Below are positions 1 to 9,535 of a DNA stretch of 64,000 nt, piece by piece. The translations under genes were made by a program, and so were the position numbers. The notes beneath the pieces are model-generated. The model did no database searches, was not told where the DNA came from, and was given only the letters and a program-made list of their open reading frames with translations. Origin of the DNA: Gallaecimonas mangrovi (lineage in GTDB: Bacteria; Pseudomonadota; Gammaproteobacteria; Enterobacterales; Gallaecimonadaceae); NCBI RefSeq assembly GCF_003367375.1, contig NZ_CP031416.1, positions 2,611,501-2,675,500 on the forward strand, in the 5' to 3' direction. Each line of letters begins with the position of its first letter. Positions within the stretch are counted from its first letter, which is position 1.

Positions 1-818
1 CCGTCATCGGTCAACGAAATGGACAGCCATGGCGCTTGCTGAGTTACGCTAAGCGTGAGCTTGTGGGCACCGGCTTGCAGGGCGTTATGAATCAAGTTAC
101 CCAGTGCTGACACCAGCGCGCTGGCCGAGCCCAGCAGGCGAGCATCGGCGGCACCGTTGTCAATGTCCAGCTCGCCATGATGGGTTTCGAGCATGGATTC
201 AACCGAAGCTTGCAGCTGATTGACCAACTCGCCAGCGCTGAGCTTGTCTGCCACTTTTTGGTCGCCGCTTTTGGCAAACAGCAGCATGTTGTTCATCTGA
301 CTTTCCAAGTCCTTTAACCGCGCCACCAATTTGTGTTGGAAGCGGTCGTGGGTAGCATCGGGCAAGTCTTTATTGAGCTGGCCGGCATAGAGCATGGCAG
401 CCGACAGCGGCGTGCGAATTTGATGAGCGAGTGACGCCACCATGCGGCCAAGGGACGATAACCGCTGCATGTGTGCCATACGCGTTTGCAGACTGCGGGT
501 TTCGGTAAGGTCGGAGATCACAATCAGTTGGCCTGGTTCACCCTCAATAGGGCAAATGTCCAGTTTGACCCGGCGGCCATTAACCAACGACACCTCGGCA
601 CCGTCATCTTCACGGGGACGAAAGGCACGGGTAACCACATCCAGCCACTTGCATTGCAGCAAGGGTTCACCCAGCAGCGATACGGCGGTGGTGTTGGCTT
701 CGGTCACCCAGCCATTACCGTCCAGCACCACGACCCCGACCGGCAGAATGCTTAACAGCTTGTCGAGTTGTTTAGCGGCCGGCTCGGTTGCCGGGTACCA
801 CTGTTGTGCCAAAGACAT
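1..818 (-). CDS. flrB: Flagellar sensor histidine kinase FlrB/FleS (C-terminus outside window)
   Basis: Partial gene: the first 272 residues are present and the rest lies beyond the left edge. A PAS-like stretch (about residues 20-105) has no membrane segment, which fits a cytoplasmic kinase. The H-box ASLAHQIRTPLS carries the predicted phospho-acceptor His132, and an N-box (GNLIHNALQAG, about 240-250) starts the ATPase domain. In Vibrio, FlrB phosphorylates FlrC, which drives sigma-54 class III flagellar genes. The gene lies 132 bp downstream of flrA on the same strand, the order known for flrABC. The start is the ATG preceded by GAGAGGTGAG. The FlrC-type partner should lie just outside the window. 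Confidence 0.9.
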   Translation of the reverse strand, partial: MSLAQQWYPATEPAAKQLDKLLSILPVGVVVLDGNGWVTEANTTAVSLLGEPLLQCKWLDVVTRAFRPREDDGAEVSLVNGRRVKLDICPIEGEPGQLIVISDLTETRSLQTRMAHMQRLSSLGRMVASLAHQIRTPLSAAMLYAGQLNKDLPDATHDRFQHKLVARLKDLESQMNNMLLFAKSGDQKVADKLSAGELVNQLQASVESMLETHHGELDIDNGAADARLLGSASALVSALGNLIHNALQAGAHKLTLSVTQQAPWLSISLTDD

Positions 819-950
819 AACTCACCTCTCGTCTTGAACCTGATGGCAGGGTCAATGCGAAAGGCGTGCCAAGTTAAAAACTCTTTATTTTACATTGAGA
901 TGAAAGGATTTTAACCGGGCGCCAAGGATTTGACACCCGGTAAATCAGCC

Positions 951-2399
951 TTATTCGAGGGATTTGTTTAAGCCGTATTTGCGCATTTTTTCAACCAGGG
1001 TGGTACGGCGCATACCGAGCATTTCTGCCGCGCGGGCCACTACGTTGTCGCTGCTATCCAGCGCCTGGCAGATAAGGTCTGTTTCCAGCTCGGCCAGCAT
1101 TTCTTTGAGGTTAATACCATCAGGTGGCAAGGTGGTGGCAGCACTCGCCGCTTCAGCGGTTGGTGCCTCGGCAGCCGCAGGCACCTCGGGCTCGGCAACA
1201 GGTTCGTCGAGGAAAATCGACATCAAGGCTTCCCGCTCCAGCGCTTCTTCCTGGGCCTCGTCAAACTGGCTGACCTCGCCGTACTGATAACTACGCGGTA
1301 AATGGCCAACATCAATTTGCTGGTTGGGATGCAAAATAAGCAGCCGTTCCACCAAGTTAGCCAATTCACGCACGTTACCTGGCCAGGGGTGCTGGGCCAG
1401 CGACTCCAGGGCACCTTGGGCAAAGTTCAGGTTTTTACCCTCTTCGGCTTCCAGCCGCGACAGCAATTCGTTGACCAGCAGCGGAATGTCATCCACCCGT
1501 TCACGCAGCGCCGGCATTTCGATGGGAAACACGTTGAGGCGATAGAACAAGTCTTCCCGGAACCGCCCTTCTTCTATCATTTTTGGCAGTTCACGATGCG
1601 TTGCCGCCACAATACGCACGTCGGCTTTAATGGGCTTGCCGCCACCGACCCGCTCAAAGACTTTTTCTTGCAGCACCCGCAGCAGTTTTACCTGCATGTT
1701 AAGGGGCATATCGCCTATTTCATCAAGAAAGAGTGTGCCGCCCTGGGCCAGCTCAAAGCGGCCTTTGCGGGCAGCGATAGCGCCGGTAAACGAGCCCTTT
1801 TCGTGGCCAAACAGCTCGCTTTCCAGCAGCTCTGGCGGAATAGCGCCGCAGTTAACAGGCACAAAGGGCCCATCTTTACGGGCCGATTGGAAATGCAGGT
1901 TACGGGCCACCACTTCCTTACCGGTACCAGATTCACCCAAAATCAGCACTGAGGCATCTGTTGGCGCTACCTGGCCAATCATCTGCCGTACCAGTTGCAT
2001 CACCTTGCTGGTGCCCACCAAAGAGCGGAACAAACGGGCGTCACTGCCGCTACTAACGTGTGGCTCATGCGCCACATGTTGCCGACGCGACAACAACCGC
2101 AGCAGTTCTTGAAACTGGCTCAGCTTGAAAGGCTGATTAAGGGCACCTAAAAAAGCGCCATTCGCGTTATCCGGTTGCCAACCTAAGGTGATGTAGGGTC
2201 GCTGACAGCCATTGAGCCAGTCCTCTGAAACGGCTTCACCGGCGACAACGACACGGCAAGGCAGTAATGACTGACTGGCAGACAAGGCGTCCGGAGCCAT
2301 ACTTGCGCAGTGCTCACCGATGAATTCCAGTAATGTGTGTACGGTTTTCTGACGTTCCTGATCAGCATCGACGACCAGGAATCCGAGTTGGGTCTGCAT
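951..2399 (-). CDS. flrA: Flagellar master regulator FlrA/FleQ, sigma-54 activator
   Basis: 482-residue sigma-54-dependent activator. Residues 1-110 form the FleQ-type degenerate receiver domain. The AAA+ domain has Walker A GESGTGKE (about 155-162), the sigma-54 contact loop as GSFTGA (202-207; GAFTGA is the usual form) and Walker [12 protein letters not shown] Fis-type helix-turn-helix ([21 protein letters not shown]) closes the C-terminus, as in FleQ/FlrA. In relatives this protein turns on class II flagellar genes with RpoN and, in FleQ, responds to c-di-GMP; that is family knowledge. It precedes flrB and diverges from the pse operon, which also has a sigma-54-like promoter and so is a plausible target. 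Confidence 0.95.
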   Translation of the reverse strand: MQTQLGFLVVDADQERQKTVHTLLEFIGEHCASMAPDALSASQSLLPCRVVVAGEAVSEDWLNGCQRPYITLGWQPDNANGAFLGALNQPFKLSQFQELLRLLSRRQHVAHEPHVSSGSDARLFRSLVGTSKVMQLVRQMIGQVAPTDASVLILGESGTGKEVVARNLHFQSARKDGPFVPVNCGAIPPELLESELFGHEKGSFTGAIAARKGRFELAQGGTLFLDEIGDMPLNMQVKLLRVLQEKVFERVGGGKPIKADVRIVAATHRELPKMIEEGRFREDLFYRLNVFPIEMPALRERVDDIPLLVNELLSRLEAEEGKNLNFAQGALESLAQHPWPGNVRELANLVERLLILHPNQQIDVGHLPRSYQYGEVSQFDEAQEEALEREALMSIFLDEPVAEPEVPAAAEAPTAEAASAATTLPPDGINLKEMLAELETDLICQALDSSDNVVARAAEMLGMRRTTLVEKMRKYGLNKSLE

Positions 2400-2431
2400 G
2401 CCTTACTAAACCATGTGCTTGTGTGAGTCGC

Positions 2432-2446
2432 TGCATACAGTATGCA
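2432..2446. promoter_or_regulatory. Perfect palindrome upstream of flrA
   Basis: TGCATACAGTATGCA is a perfect 7+7 inverted repeat around one base, 33-47 bp upstream of the flrA start, in the flrA-pseB divergent region. The arms extend imperfectly outward (GCT.../...AAGC). The position suits an operator or an overlapping promoter element. The binding protein is unknown. Confidence 0.45.
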
Positions 2447-2464
2447 AGCATTTGTTATAGTAGG

Positions 2465-2489
2465 AAAAAGCGCCAATGCATAGGGCGCT
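2465..2489 (-). terminator. Terminator-like hairpin in the flrA upstream region
   Basis: On the minus strand AGCGCC and GGCGCT pair around a 9-base loop and are followed by TTTTT. It sits 66-90 bp upstream of flrA, so it could stop or attenuate a leftward transcript starting further upstream, or be an operator. The stem is only 6 bp, so it may be fortuitous. Confidence 0.3.
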
Positions 2490-2570
2490 CTGACGCTTAA
2501 TGATGCCGTCCAGCTTGGGCAGATGCCAGTATTCAGCCAAGATTAATTCTAATATCTTTTTGTTTTGCGT

Positions 2571-2588
2571 TGTGGCGCGCATTTTGCT
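2571..2588 (+). promoter_or_regulatory. Sigma-54 (RpoN) promoter for the pse operon
   Basis: TGGCGCGCATTTTGCT matches the sigma-54 consensus TGGCAC-N5-TTGCW with one substitution (G for A) and exact GG-N10-GC spacing (GG at 2574-2575, GC at 2586-2587). It ends 39 bp before the pseB ATG. This implies that pseudaminic acid synthesis is induced with the flagellar sigma-54 class rather than constitutively. Confidence 0.6.
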
Positions 2589-2623
2589 TTTAACCCCATC
2601 AGCCAGCCTCATAGTGGAGATAA

Positions 2624-4766
<2,143 letters not shown>

Positions 4767-4770
<4 letters not shown>

Positions 4771-5459
4771 AAGTTGCCATTATCCCGGCCCGGGGCGGCA
4801 GTAAGCGTATCCCTAAGAAAAACATCCGCTTTTTCTGCGGTAAGCCGATGATTGCCTGGTCCATTACCGCGGCCAAAGAAAGTGGCTGTTTTGACCAGGT
4901 GCTGGTATCAACCGACGATGCCGACATTGCCGACTTAGCCCAGGAGTTAGGGGCAGACATTCCCTTTGTTCGCCCCGCGGAACTGGCAGATGACTTTACC
5001 GGCACCAATGCCGTTACCGCCCACGCTATTCGCACCCTGCAACAAAATGGCGCCGTTATCGAAGCGGCTTGTTGTATTTATGCCACCGCGCCTTTTCTTA
5101 CCGCCCAAGTGATCCGTGACGGCGAACAACTGCTTAATCAGCATCAGGACGCCGCATTTGTAGTGACCGTGACCGAGTTTGAGTTTCCTATTCAACGGGC
5201 GGTCACCCTTGATGCTCAAGGCCGGCTGGCGCTGCGTGAACCTCAGCACTTAACCACACGCTCCCAGGATTTACCGGCTTGTTACCATGATGCGGGTCAG
5301 CTTTATTGGGGCCGCCCCAAGGCGTTTTTAGACGACTTGCCGGTTTTTGCCCCGCACACCTTGCCGCTGGTGCTGCCTAAGCACCGGGTACAAGACATTG
5401 ACACTCCGGACGATTGGCAACGCGCAGAGCTGATGTTTAAAGCGCAGGAGCATCAATGA
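4767..5459 (+). CDS. pseF: Pseudaminic acid cytidylyltransferase, PseF
   Basis: Activates pseudaminic acid with CTP to give CMP-pseudaminic acid, the glycosyl donor. The 230-residue protein starts with the CMP-sugar synthetase signature IIPARGGSKRIPKKNI, which binds the nucleotide, and keeps the STDD and VQDIDTPDDW motifs. Family members of this length include PseF and NeuA-type enzymes; the Pse assignment rests on the operon. It overlaps pseC and the next gene by 4 bp each. Confidence 0.93.
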
Positions 5460-6931
5460 GCAGCCCAGCGAACCTCTGGCCAATGTTAGTTGTTCGCACT
5501 GACAGCTCTCACCGTATTGGCCTTGGCCACCTTAGTCGCTGTTTGACCATTGCCCGAGCTTGGCCGGGACCGGTGCGTTTTATTTGCCGCGATCTGCCAG
5601 GCGCGGCCCTCCACTGGCTAGATGAGATGCCGGTAAACTGGTTACCCGCCGCCGATGACGACGGCAGTTGGCTGACCTTGCCGCCCCTTGAAGATGCCAA
5701 GCAATGTTTGGACGTACTGGCTGAAATAGAGCCGCAGCCAGCCATACTGCTCGTTGACCACTATGGCCTTAACAAGCAGTGGCAACAGGCCATTTTGCAG
5801 CAGTACCCGGCCCTGAAACTGGTGTGTATCGACGACCTGTGCCGTGCACATAGCTGCGATCTGCTGATTGACACAAGCCTTGGCCGAACCCCCAAAGACT
5901 ATGCCTTACCCGCCTGGGGCAAATATTTTTTGGGCCCGGCCTTTGTGCCGTTGCGGCCTGAATTTAAGCCGCGAGCAGAGTGTGGCGAGCCGCATCAGCT
6001 ATTGATGAGTCTGGGCGGCATCGATGCCAACAACGACAACCTGCGGTTACTTGAGTGGCTCGATAGCCGCGCAAAGACGCAAGGCATAACCGTCACCCTG
6101 GCCATAAGCCGCCAGGCGCCACACCTTGAGGCCTTGCAAGCCTTTGCCAAAGCGCACCCTTGGCTGACCCTGGCGATTGATAGCCAGCAAATGGGCAACC
6201 TCATGCGCCAGGCCCGGCTTGCTATTGGCGCTGCGGGCACCAGCGCTTGGGAACGCTGTGCCTGCGGCTTACCAACATTGCAACTGGTGGTGGCTGACAA
6301 TCAGCGCCACAACGCCGAAAGCCTCGCCAGCGCAGGGGTTGCCATTAATATTGACGGGCAAGACAAAAACGCTTTTTTAGCGGCGTTTGATGAACTGTGG
6401 CAAAGCCAAACCTTACGCAAAAAAATGCGCCAAGCCGCCCTTTCACTCTGTGACGGCCAAGGAACTTGGCGCATCATCGACGCGCTTAAAACCCTTACAC
6501 AAAAGGCAGTGCGGCTGCGCCCCATGACCGAAGATGACTGCCAACGCCTTTACCGCTGGCAATGTGAAGCAGGGGCAAGAACCTATTCACGTAATAGCGC
6601 CATACCAGATTGGTCAGAGCACCAAGCCTGGTTTCACCGCACCCTAGCCGCTAAAGGCACCAAACTGTGGTGCATTGAACAAGCGCAACTACCGTTAGGG
6701 ATGTTGCGCCTTGACTGGCAATCTGATGATAAAGCCGAAGTGTCGATATTGCTCAGCGCGCAAGCGCGCGGCAAAGGATTAGGCCTTGAGGCCCTGATAC
6801 AATTGCAACGTATGGCATGGGTAACCACCTTGGTCGCCGAGGTACACCCAGACAACTTGGCGTCACAAAAACTGTTTCTTAAAGCCGGTTTCCATGCCAC
6901 GGGCCCGCGTCACTATGAGGTCACACCATGA
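5456..6931 (+). CDS. pseG: Fused PseG UDP-sugar hydrolase / PseH N-acetyltransferase
   Basis: 491 residues in two parts. Residues 1-345 are a PseG-type GT-B hydrolase (GLGHLSRCLTIA near the N-terminus; GTSAWERCACGLPTL near 261) that removes UDP from UDP-2,4-diacetamido-2,4,6-trideoxy-beta-L-altropyranose. Residues about 352-491 are a GNAT fold (RLRPMTEDDCQRLYRWQ at its start, acetyl-CoA loop QARGKGLG at 436-443, Asn/Phe-rich VHPDNLASQKLFLKAGF) that fits PseH, which acetylates the 4-amino group one step earlier. There is no stop or frame break between them and no separate pseH in the operon, so the fusion supplies both steps. The pathway steps are established; the PseH role here is inferred from position. 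Confidence 0.88.
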   Translation: MSSPANLWPMLVVRTDSSHRIGLGHLSRCLTIARAWPGPVRFICRDLPGAALHWLDEMPVNWLPAADDDGSWLTLPPLEDAKQCLDVLAEIEPQPAILLVDHYGLNKQWQQAILQQYPALKLVCIDDLCRAHSCDLLIDTSLGRTPKDYALPAWGKYFLGPAFVPLRPEFKPRAECGEPHQLLMSLGGIDANNDNLRLLEWLDSRAKTQGITVTLAISRQAPHLEALQAFAKAHPWLTLAIDSQQMGNLMRQARLAIGAAGTSAWERCACGLPTLQLVVADNQRHNAESLASAGVAINIDGQDKNAFLAAFDELWQSQTLRKKMRQAALSLCDGQGTWRIIDALKTLTQKAVRLRPMTEDDCQRLYRWQCEAGARTYSRNSAIPDWSEHQAWFHRTLAAKGTKLWCIEQAQLPLGMLRLDWQSDDKAEVSILLSAQARGKGLGLEALIQLQRMAWVTTLVAEVHPDNLASQKLFLKAGFHATGPRHYEVTP

Positions 6932-7977
6932 GCCAACATTTTCATATTGGTCCCTATCAAATTGGCCATGGGCACGCGCCTTTTGTCATTGCCGAGCTGT
7001 CTGCCAACCATAGTGGCTCCCTAGCCACGGCCCTTGCCCATATCGATGCGGCAGCCGCCACCGGGGTGCAGGCCATTAAGCTGCAAACCTATACCGCTGA
7101 TACCATGACCCTGGATATCGACAAAGACGACTTTAAAATTAAAGGCGGCTTGTGGGACGGCTACAGCCTGTATCAGCTGTATGAAAAGGCCCATACCCCG
7201 TGGGATTGGCACCAAGCCTTGTTTGACCGCGCCAAAGAGAAGGGCTTGCTGATGTTTTCATCCCCCTTTGACGAAACGGCGGTAGATTTCCTGGAGTCCT
7301 TGGCGGTGCCGGCTTATAAGGTGGCGTCCTTTGAAGCCACCGATCTGCCACTGGTGGCCAAAATCGCCAACACCGGCAAGCCGATGATTATCTCCACCGG
7401 TATGAGCGATTTTGACGAAATTGCCGAGACCTTAAGCTGCGCGCGGGATAACGGCGCCAGCCAGATAGCGCTGCTGCATTGCATCAGTGCTTACCCAACA
7501 CCGCTAAAAGACGCCAACCTCAAGCGCATGCAAGCTCTCGCTGAACGTTTTGACGTCACGGTAGGCCTTTCTGACCACACCTTAGGCACAGTAACCGCCT
7601 CTACCGCAGTGGCACTGGGCGCCAGTATCATCGAAAAGCATTTTATTTTATCGCGCCAGGACGACAGCCCCGATGCCGCCTTTTCCTTAGAGCCGGCAGA
7701 GATGACACAGTTGGTTAATGACTGCTTAGGGGCATGGCAAGCCCTTGGCACGGGTGAAGACAAACGCAGCGAGGGCGAAAAGGCCAATATGCGGTTTCGG
7801 CGTTCGCTGTACTTCGCCACCGATATCAAAGCCGGAGAAGTGGTCACAGCAGCGCAAATTCGTCGTATCCGACCTGGCTATGGTTTGGCACCCAAATATT
7901 TGCAAGAGGTAGTCGGCCGCAAAGCCAAAGAGAATATTTCAGCAGGCACCGCCGTGGCTTGGCACCTGCTGGATTAA
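6928..7977 (+). CDS. pseI: Pseudaminic acid synthase, PseI
   Basis: 349-residue NeuB-family enzyme that condenses 6-deoxy-AltdiNAc with phosphoenolpyruvate to form pseudaminic acid. The N-terminal TIM barrel has FVIAELSANHSGS, which carries metal/PEP-binding residues, and SDHTLG. The C-terminal ~60 residues form an antifreeze/SAF-type cap domain (RRSLYFATDIKAGEVVTAAQIRRIRPG). It closes the operon, overlapping the PseG-PseH gene by 4 bp. No terminator separates it from the convergent 89-residue ORF that ends 6 bp away. Confidence 0.94.
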   Translation: MSQHFHIGPYQIGHGHAPFVIAELSANHSGSLATALAHIDAAAATGVQAIKLQTYTADTMTLDIDKDDFKIKGGLWDGYSLYQLYEKAHTPWDWHQALFDRAKEKGLLMFSSPFDETAVDFLESLAVPAYKVASFEATDLPLVAKIANTGKPMIISTGMSDFDEIAETLSCARDNGASQIALLHCISAYPTPLKDANLKRMQALAERFDVTVGLSDHTLGTVTASTAVALGASIIEKHFILSRQDDSPDAAFSLEPAEMTQLVNDCLGAWQALGTGEDKRSEGEKANMRFRRSLYFATDIKAGEVVTAAQIRRIRPGYGLAPKYLQEVVGRKAKENISAGTAVAWHLLD

Positions 7978-7983
7978 CACCGA

Positions 7984-8253
7984 TTAGTGACGAACCAAGG
8001 TACCCAGGAGATCTTGAAGCTCATATTCCAGGTAGTCAGCTAACCCCACCCAGTCCTGATGTTCCTGGCATTGCAGCATACGGGCAACAAGCGTGTTTAA
8101 CCGATGTATTTTGGCTTCGTCTTCAACAGGAAAATGTTCAACCACTGACGTTAAGGTGTCGACAAGATCCATGGCCGCTTGGGTGCTTAAACCCAAGCGA
8201 AATAATTGCGCATGTTGACGGCAACGAGCGGCATAGGCCGATAATTCAGTCAT
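7984..8253 (-). CDS. Unrecognised 89-residue helical protein at the end of the flagellin-glycosylation operon
   Basis: I do not recognise this family. It is a small, soluble, probably all-helical protein with no signal peptide or membrane segment, two Cys (in ARCRQH and MLQCQEH) and acidic C-terminal helices. The chosen ATG sits behind GAGGGAAAC and overlaps the preceding gene by 8 bp, so it looks translationally coupled as last member of flaG-fliD-fliS-fliT-maf-maf. Longer in-frame starts would lie inside that gene. Its size and composition would suit a chaperone or partner of a glycosyltransferase or flagellin, but that is a guess from context. Confidence 0.65.
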   Translation of the reverse strand: MTELSAYAARCRQHAQLFRLGLSTQAAMDLVDTLTSVVEHFPVEDEAKIHRLNTLVARMLQCQEHQDWVGLADYLEYELQDLLGTLVRH

Positions 8254-9535
8254 CTTTTGTTTCCCTCTTACTGCTGATGGGCGGTGCACCTTGAATAACA
8301 GCGCCGGACAGCGACCCGTTATAAAACTGCACCGCTGGGTGAGCAGCGATATAACGCTCAACCCCCACCAGATAACTCATTAAGTTACGTAAGGTTTTCA
8401 CCTTTTCACCGCGGCCATTGACGGTCCACTCGACGGTTTGTTGATGGCCAAGGCCCAACTCTCCGTCTTGCCAACCGGTATGGGTTCGCTGCTGACTGAA
8501 AGCAAAATCGGTGCCGATTAGCGTGATTTCGCGAGCGCCCATCTTCACCGCCAGATCAATAGCGGGATGAACAACGCTACCGTAGGTAAAAAGTGTCGTC
8601 TTTGGCCAACGTTTACGCAGCGGCTGGTAAGCCTCACTCTCGCTCATGGCCAAATAACGAGGGCCAGGCCAAGCATCCAGCAAGTGCTTAGGCGTTAGCG
8701 GGAAATACACCAAAGGAATGTCGAGAGCAGGCAGTTGCTCTGGGGTAATACGGGCATCAAGGGTCACCACAATGTCCGGATAAATGCCCTTTGCAACCAG
8801 GGGTTTGACGGCCGTATCAACCGCAATAAGGGTGACCTTTGGTTGCTGAGTTTTAAGAAAAGCATATTGCTCAGCAAGCGACGGCCCAGGCGCCACTATT
8901 ATCGCACTGGCGCTTTTAAGCTGGCCGAAAAGCGCCTTTACATCGCCGTCTTGGCTAAACAATGGCGCTTTGTCTTCAATGGCGGGCATTTGCTTGGCGA
9001 TTTCGGCGGCAAATCGCTGCCGCACCATAGCCCCCTCAAGTTCGGTGACTAAACGCTCGCGAATTTTGCGGCTACCAGCGCTGGCTAATTCAAGCTCTGC
9101 CGGATACACCACAAAGGGGCTGGCAATGTCGTCAAGCTCCGCTGCCAGCTGCAAATTCACCCTTGGGTCGTCAAGCCATTGGCGATGATCTAAAAGGCTC
9201 AGCACCAACAAAAAAATCGCCTCGTTAAGCACCACCACATCAAGACGTGTGAGTTGGCTGTTGCCAAGCGCTTGCATTTGGATATCGCCAAGGCCGGTGC
9301 CATAAAGCGTAAAATGGCGAGCCCCTTCTGGCAATTGCGCTAACTGCTGGCGAGCCTCAGCCACCCTGTCATGGCGGCTGGTTAGCTGCACCCCATTCAC
9401 GCTCAAGGTGCTTTGCTGGCCTTCTACCAGCTCAACCTTGCCTTGCGCATGCTGGCTGGCGGCGGTTAATTTAGCCAGTAACCCAGGCCAGCGACGTTCA
9501 ATAATGCTCTGATTAACTTCAGAAAAGTCAGCCAT
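8246..9535 (-). CDS. Second Maf/DUF115-type protein (MptE-like), putative flagellin glycosylation factor
   Basis: 429 residues. The central DUF115/MptE-like domain is recognisable from SASAIIVAPGPSLAEQYAFLK and VDTAVKPLVAKGIYPDIVVTLDAR, the pattern by which Maf proteins are identified. It is much shorter than the upstream 708-residue Maf and lacks its large N-terminal region. Maf proteins are needed to transfer nonulosonic acid to flagellin in Aeromonas and Campylobacter. The start is the ATG that overlaps the upstream stop by 8 bp (ATGGCTGA). An earlier in-frame start would overlap by about 90 bp and is less likely. Whether it glycosylates, helps the larger Maf, or acts on another substrate cannot be told. 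Confidence 0.78.
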   Translation of the reverse strand: MADFSEVNQSIIERRWPGLLAKLTAASQHAQGKVELVEGQQSTLSVNGVQLTSRHDRVAEARQQLAQLPEGARHFTLYGTGLGDIQMQALGNSQLTRLDVVVLNEAIFLLVLSLLDHRQWLDDPRVNLQLAAELDDIASPFVVYPAELELASAGSRKIRERLVTELEGAMVRQRFAAEIAKQMPAIEDKAPLFSQDGDVKALFGQLKSASAIIVAPGPSLAEQYAFLKTQQPKVTLIAVDTAVKPLVAKGIYPDIVVTLDARITPEQLPALDIPLVYFPLTPKHLLDAWPGPRYLAMSESEAYQPLRKRWPKTTLFTYGSVVHPAIDLAVKMGAREITLIGTDFAFSQQRTHTGWQDGELGLGHQQTVEWTVNGRGEKVKTLRNLMSYLVGVERYIAAHPAVQFYNGSLSGAVIQGAPPISSKRETKDD

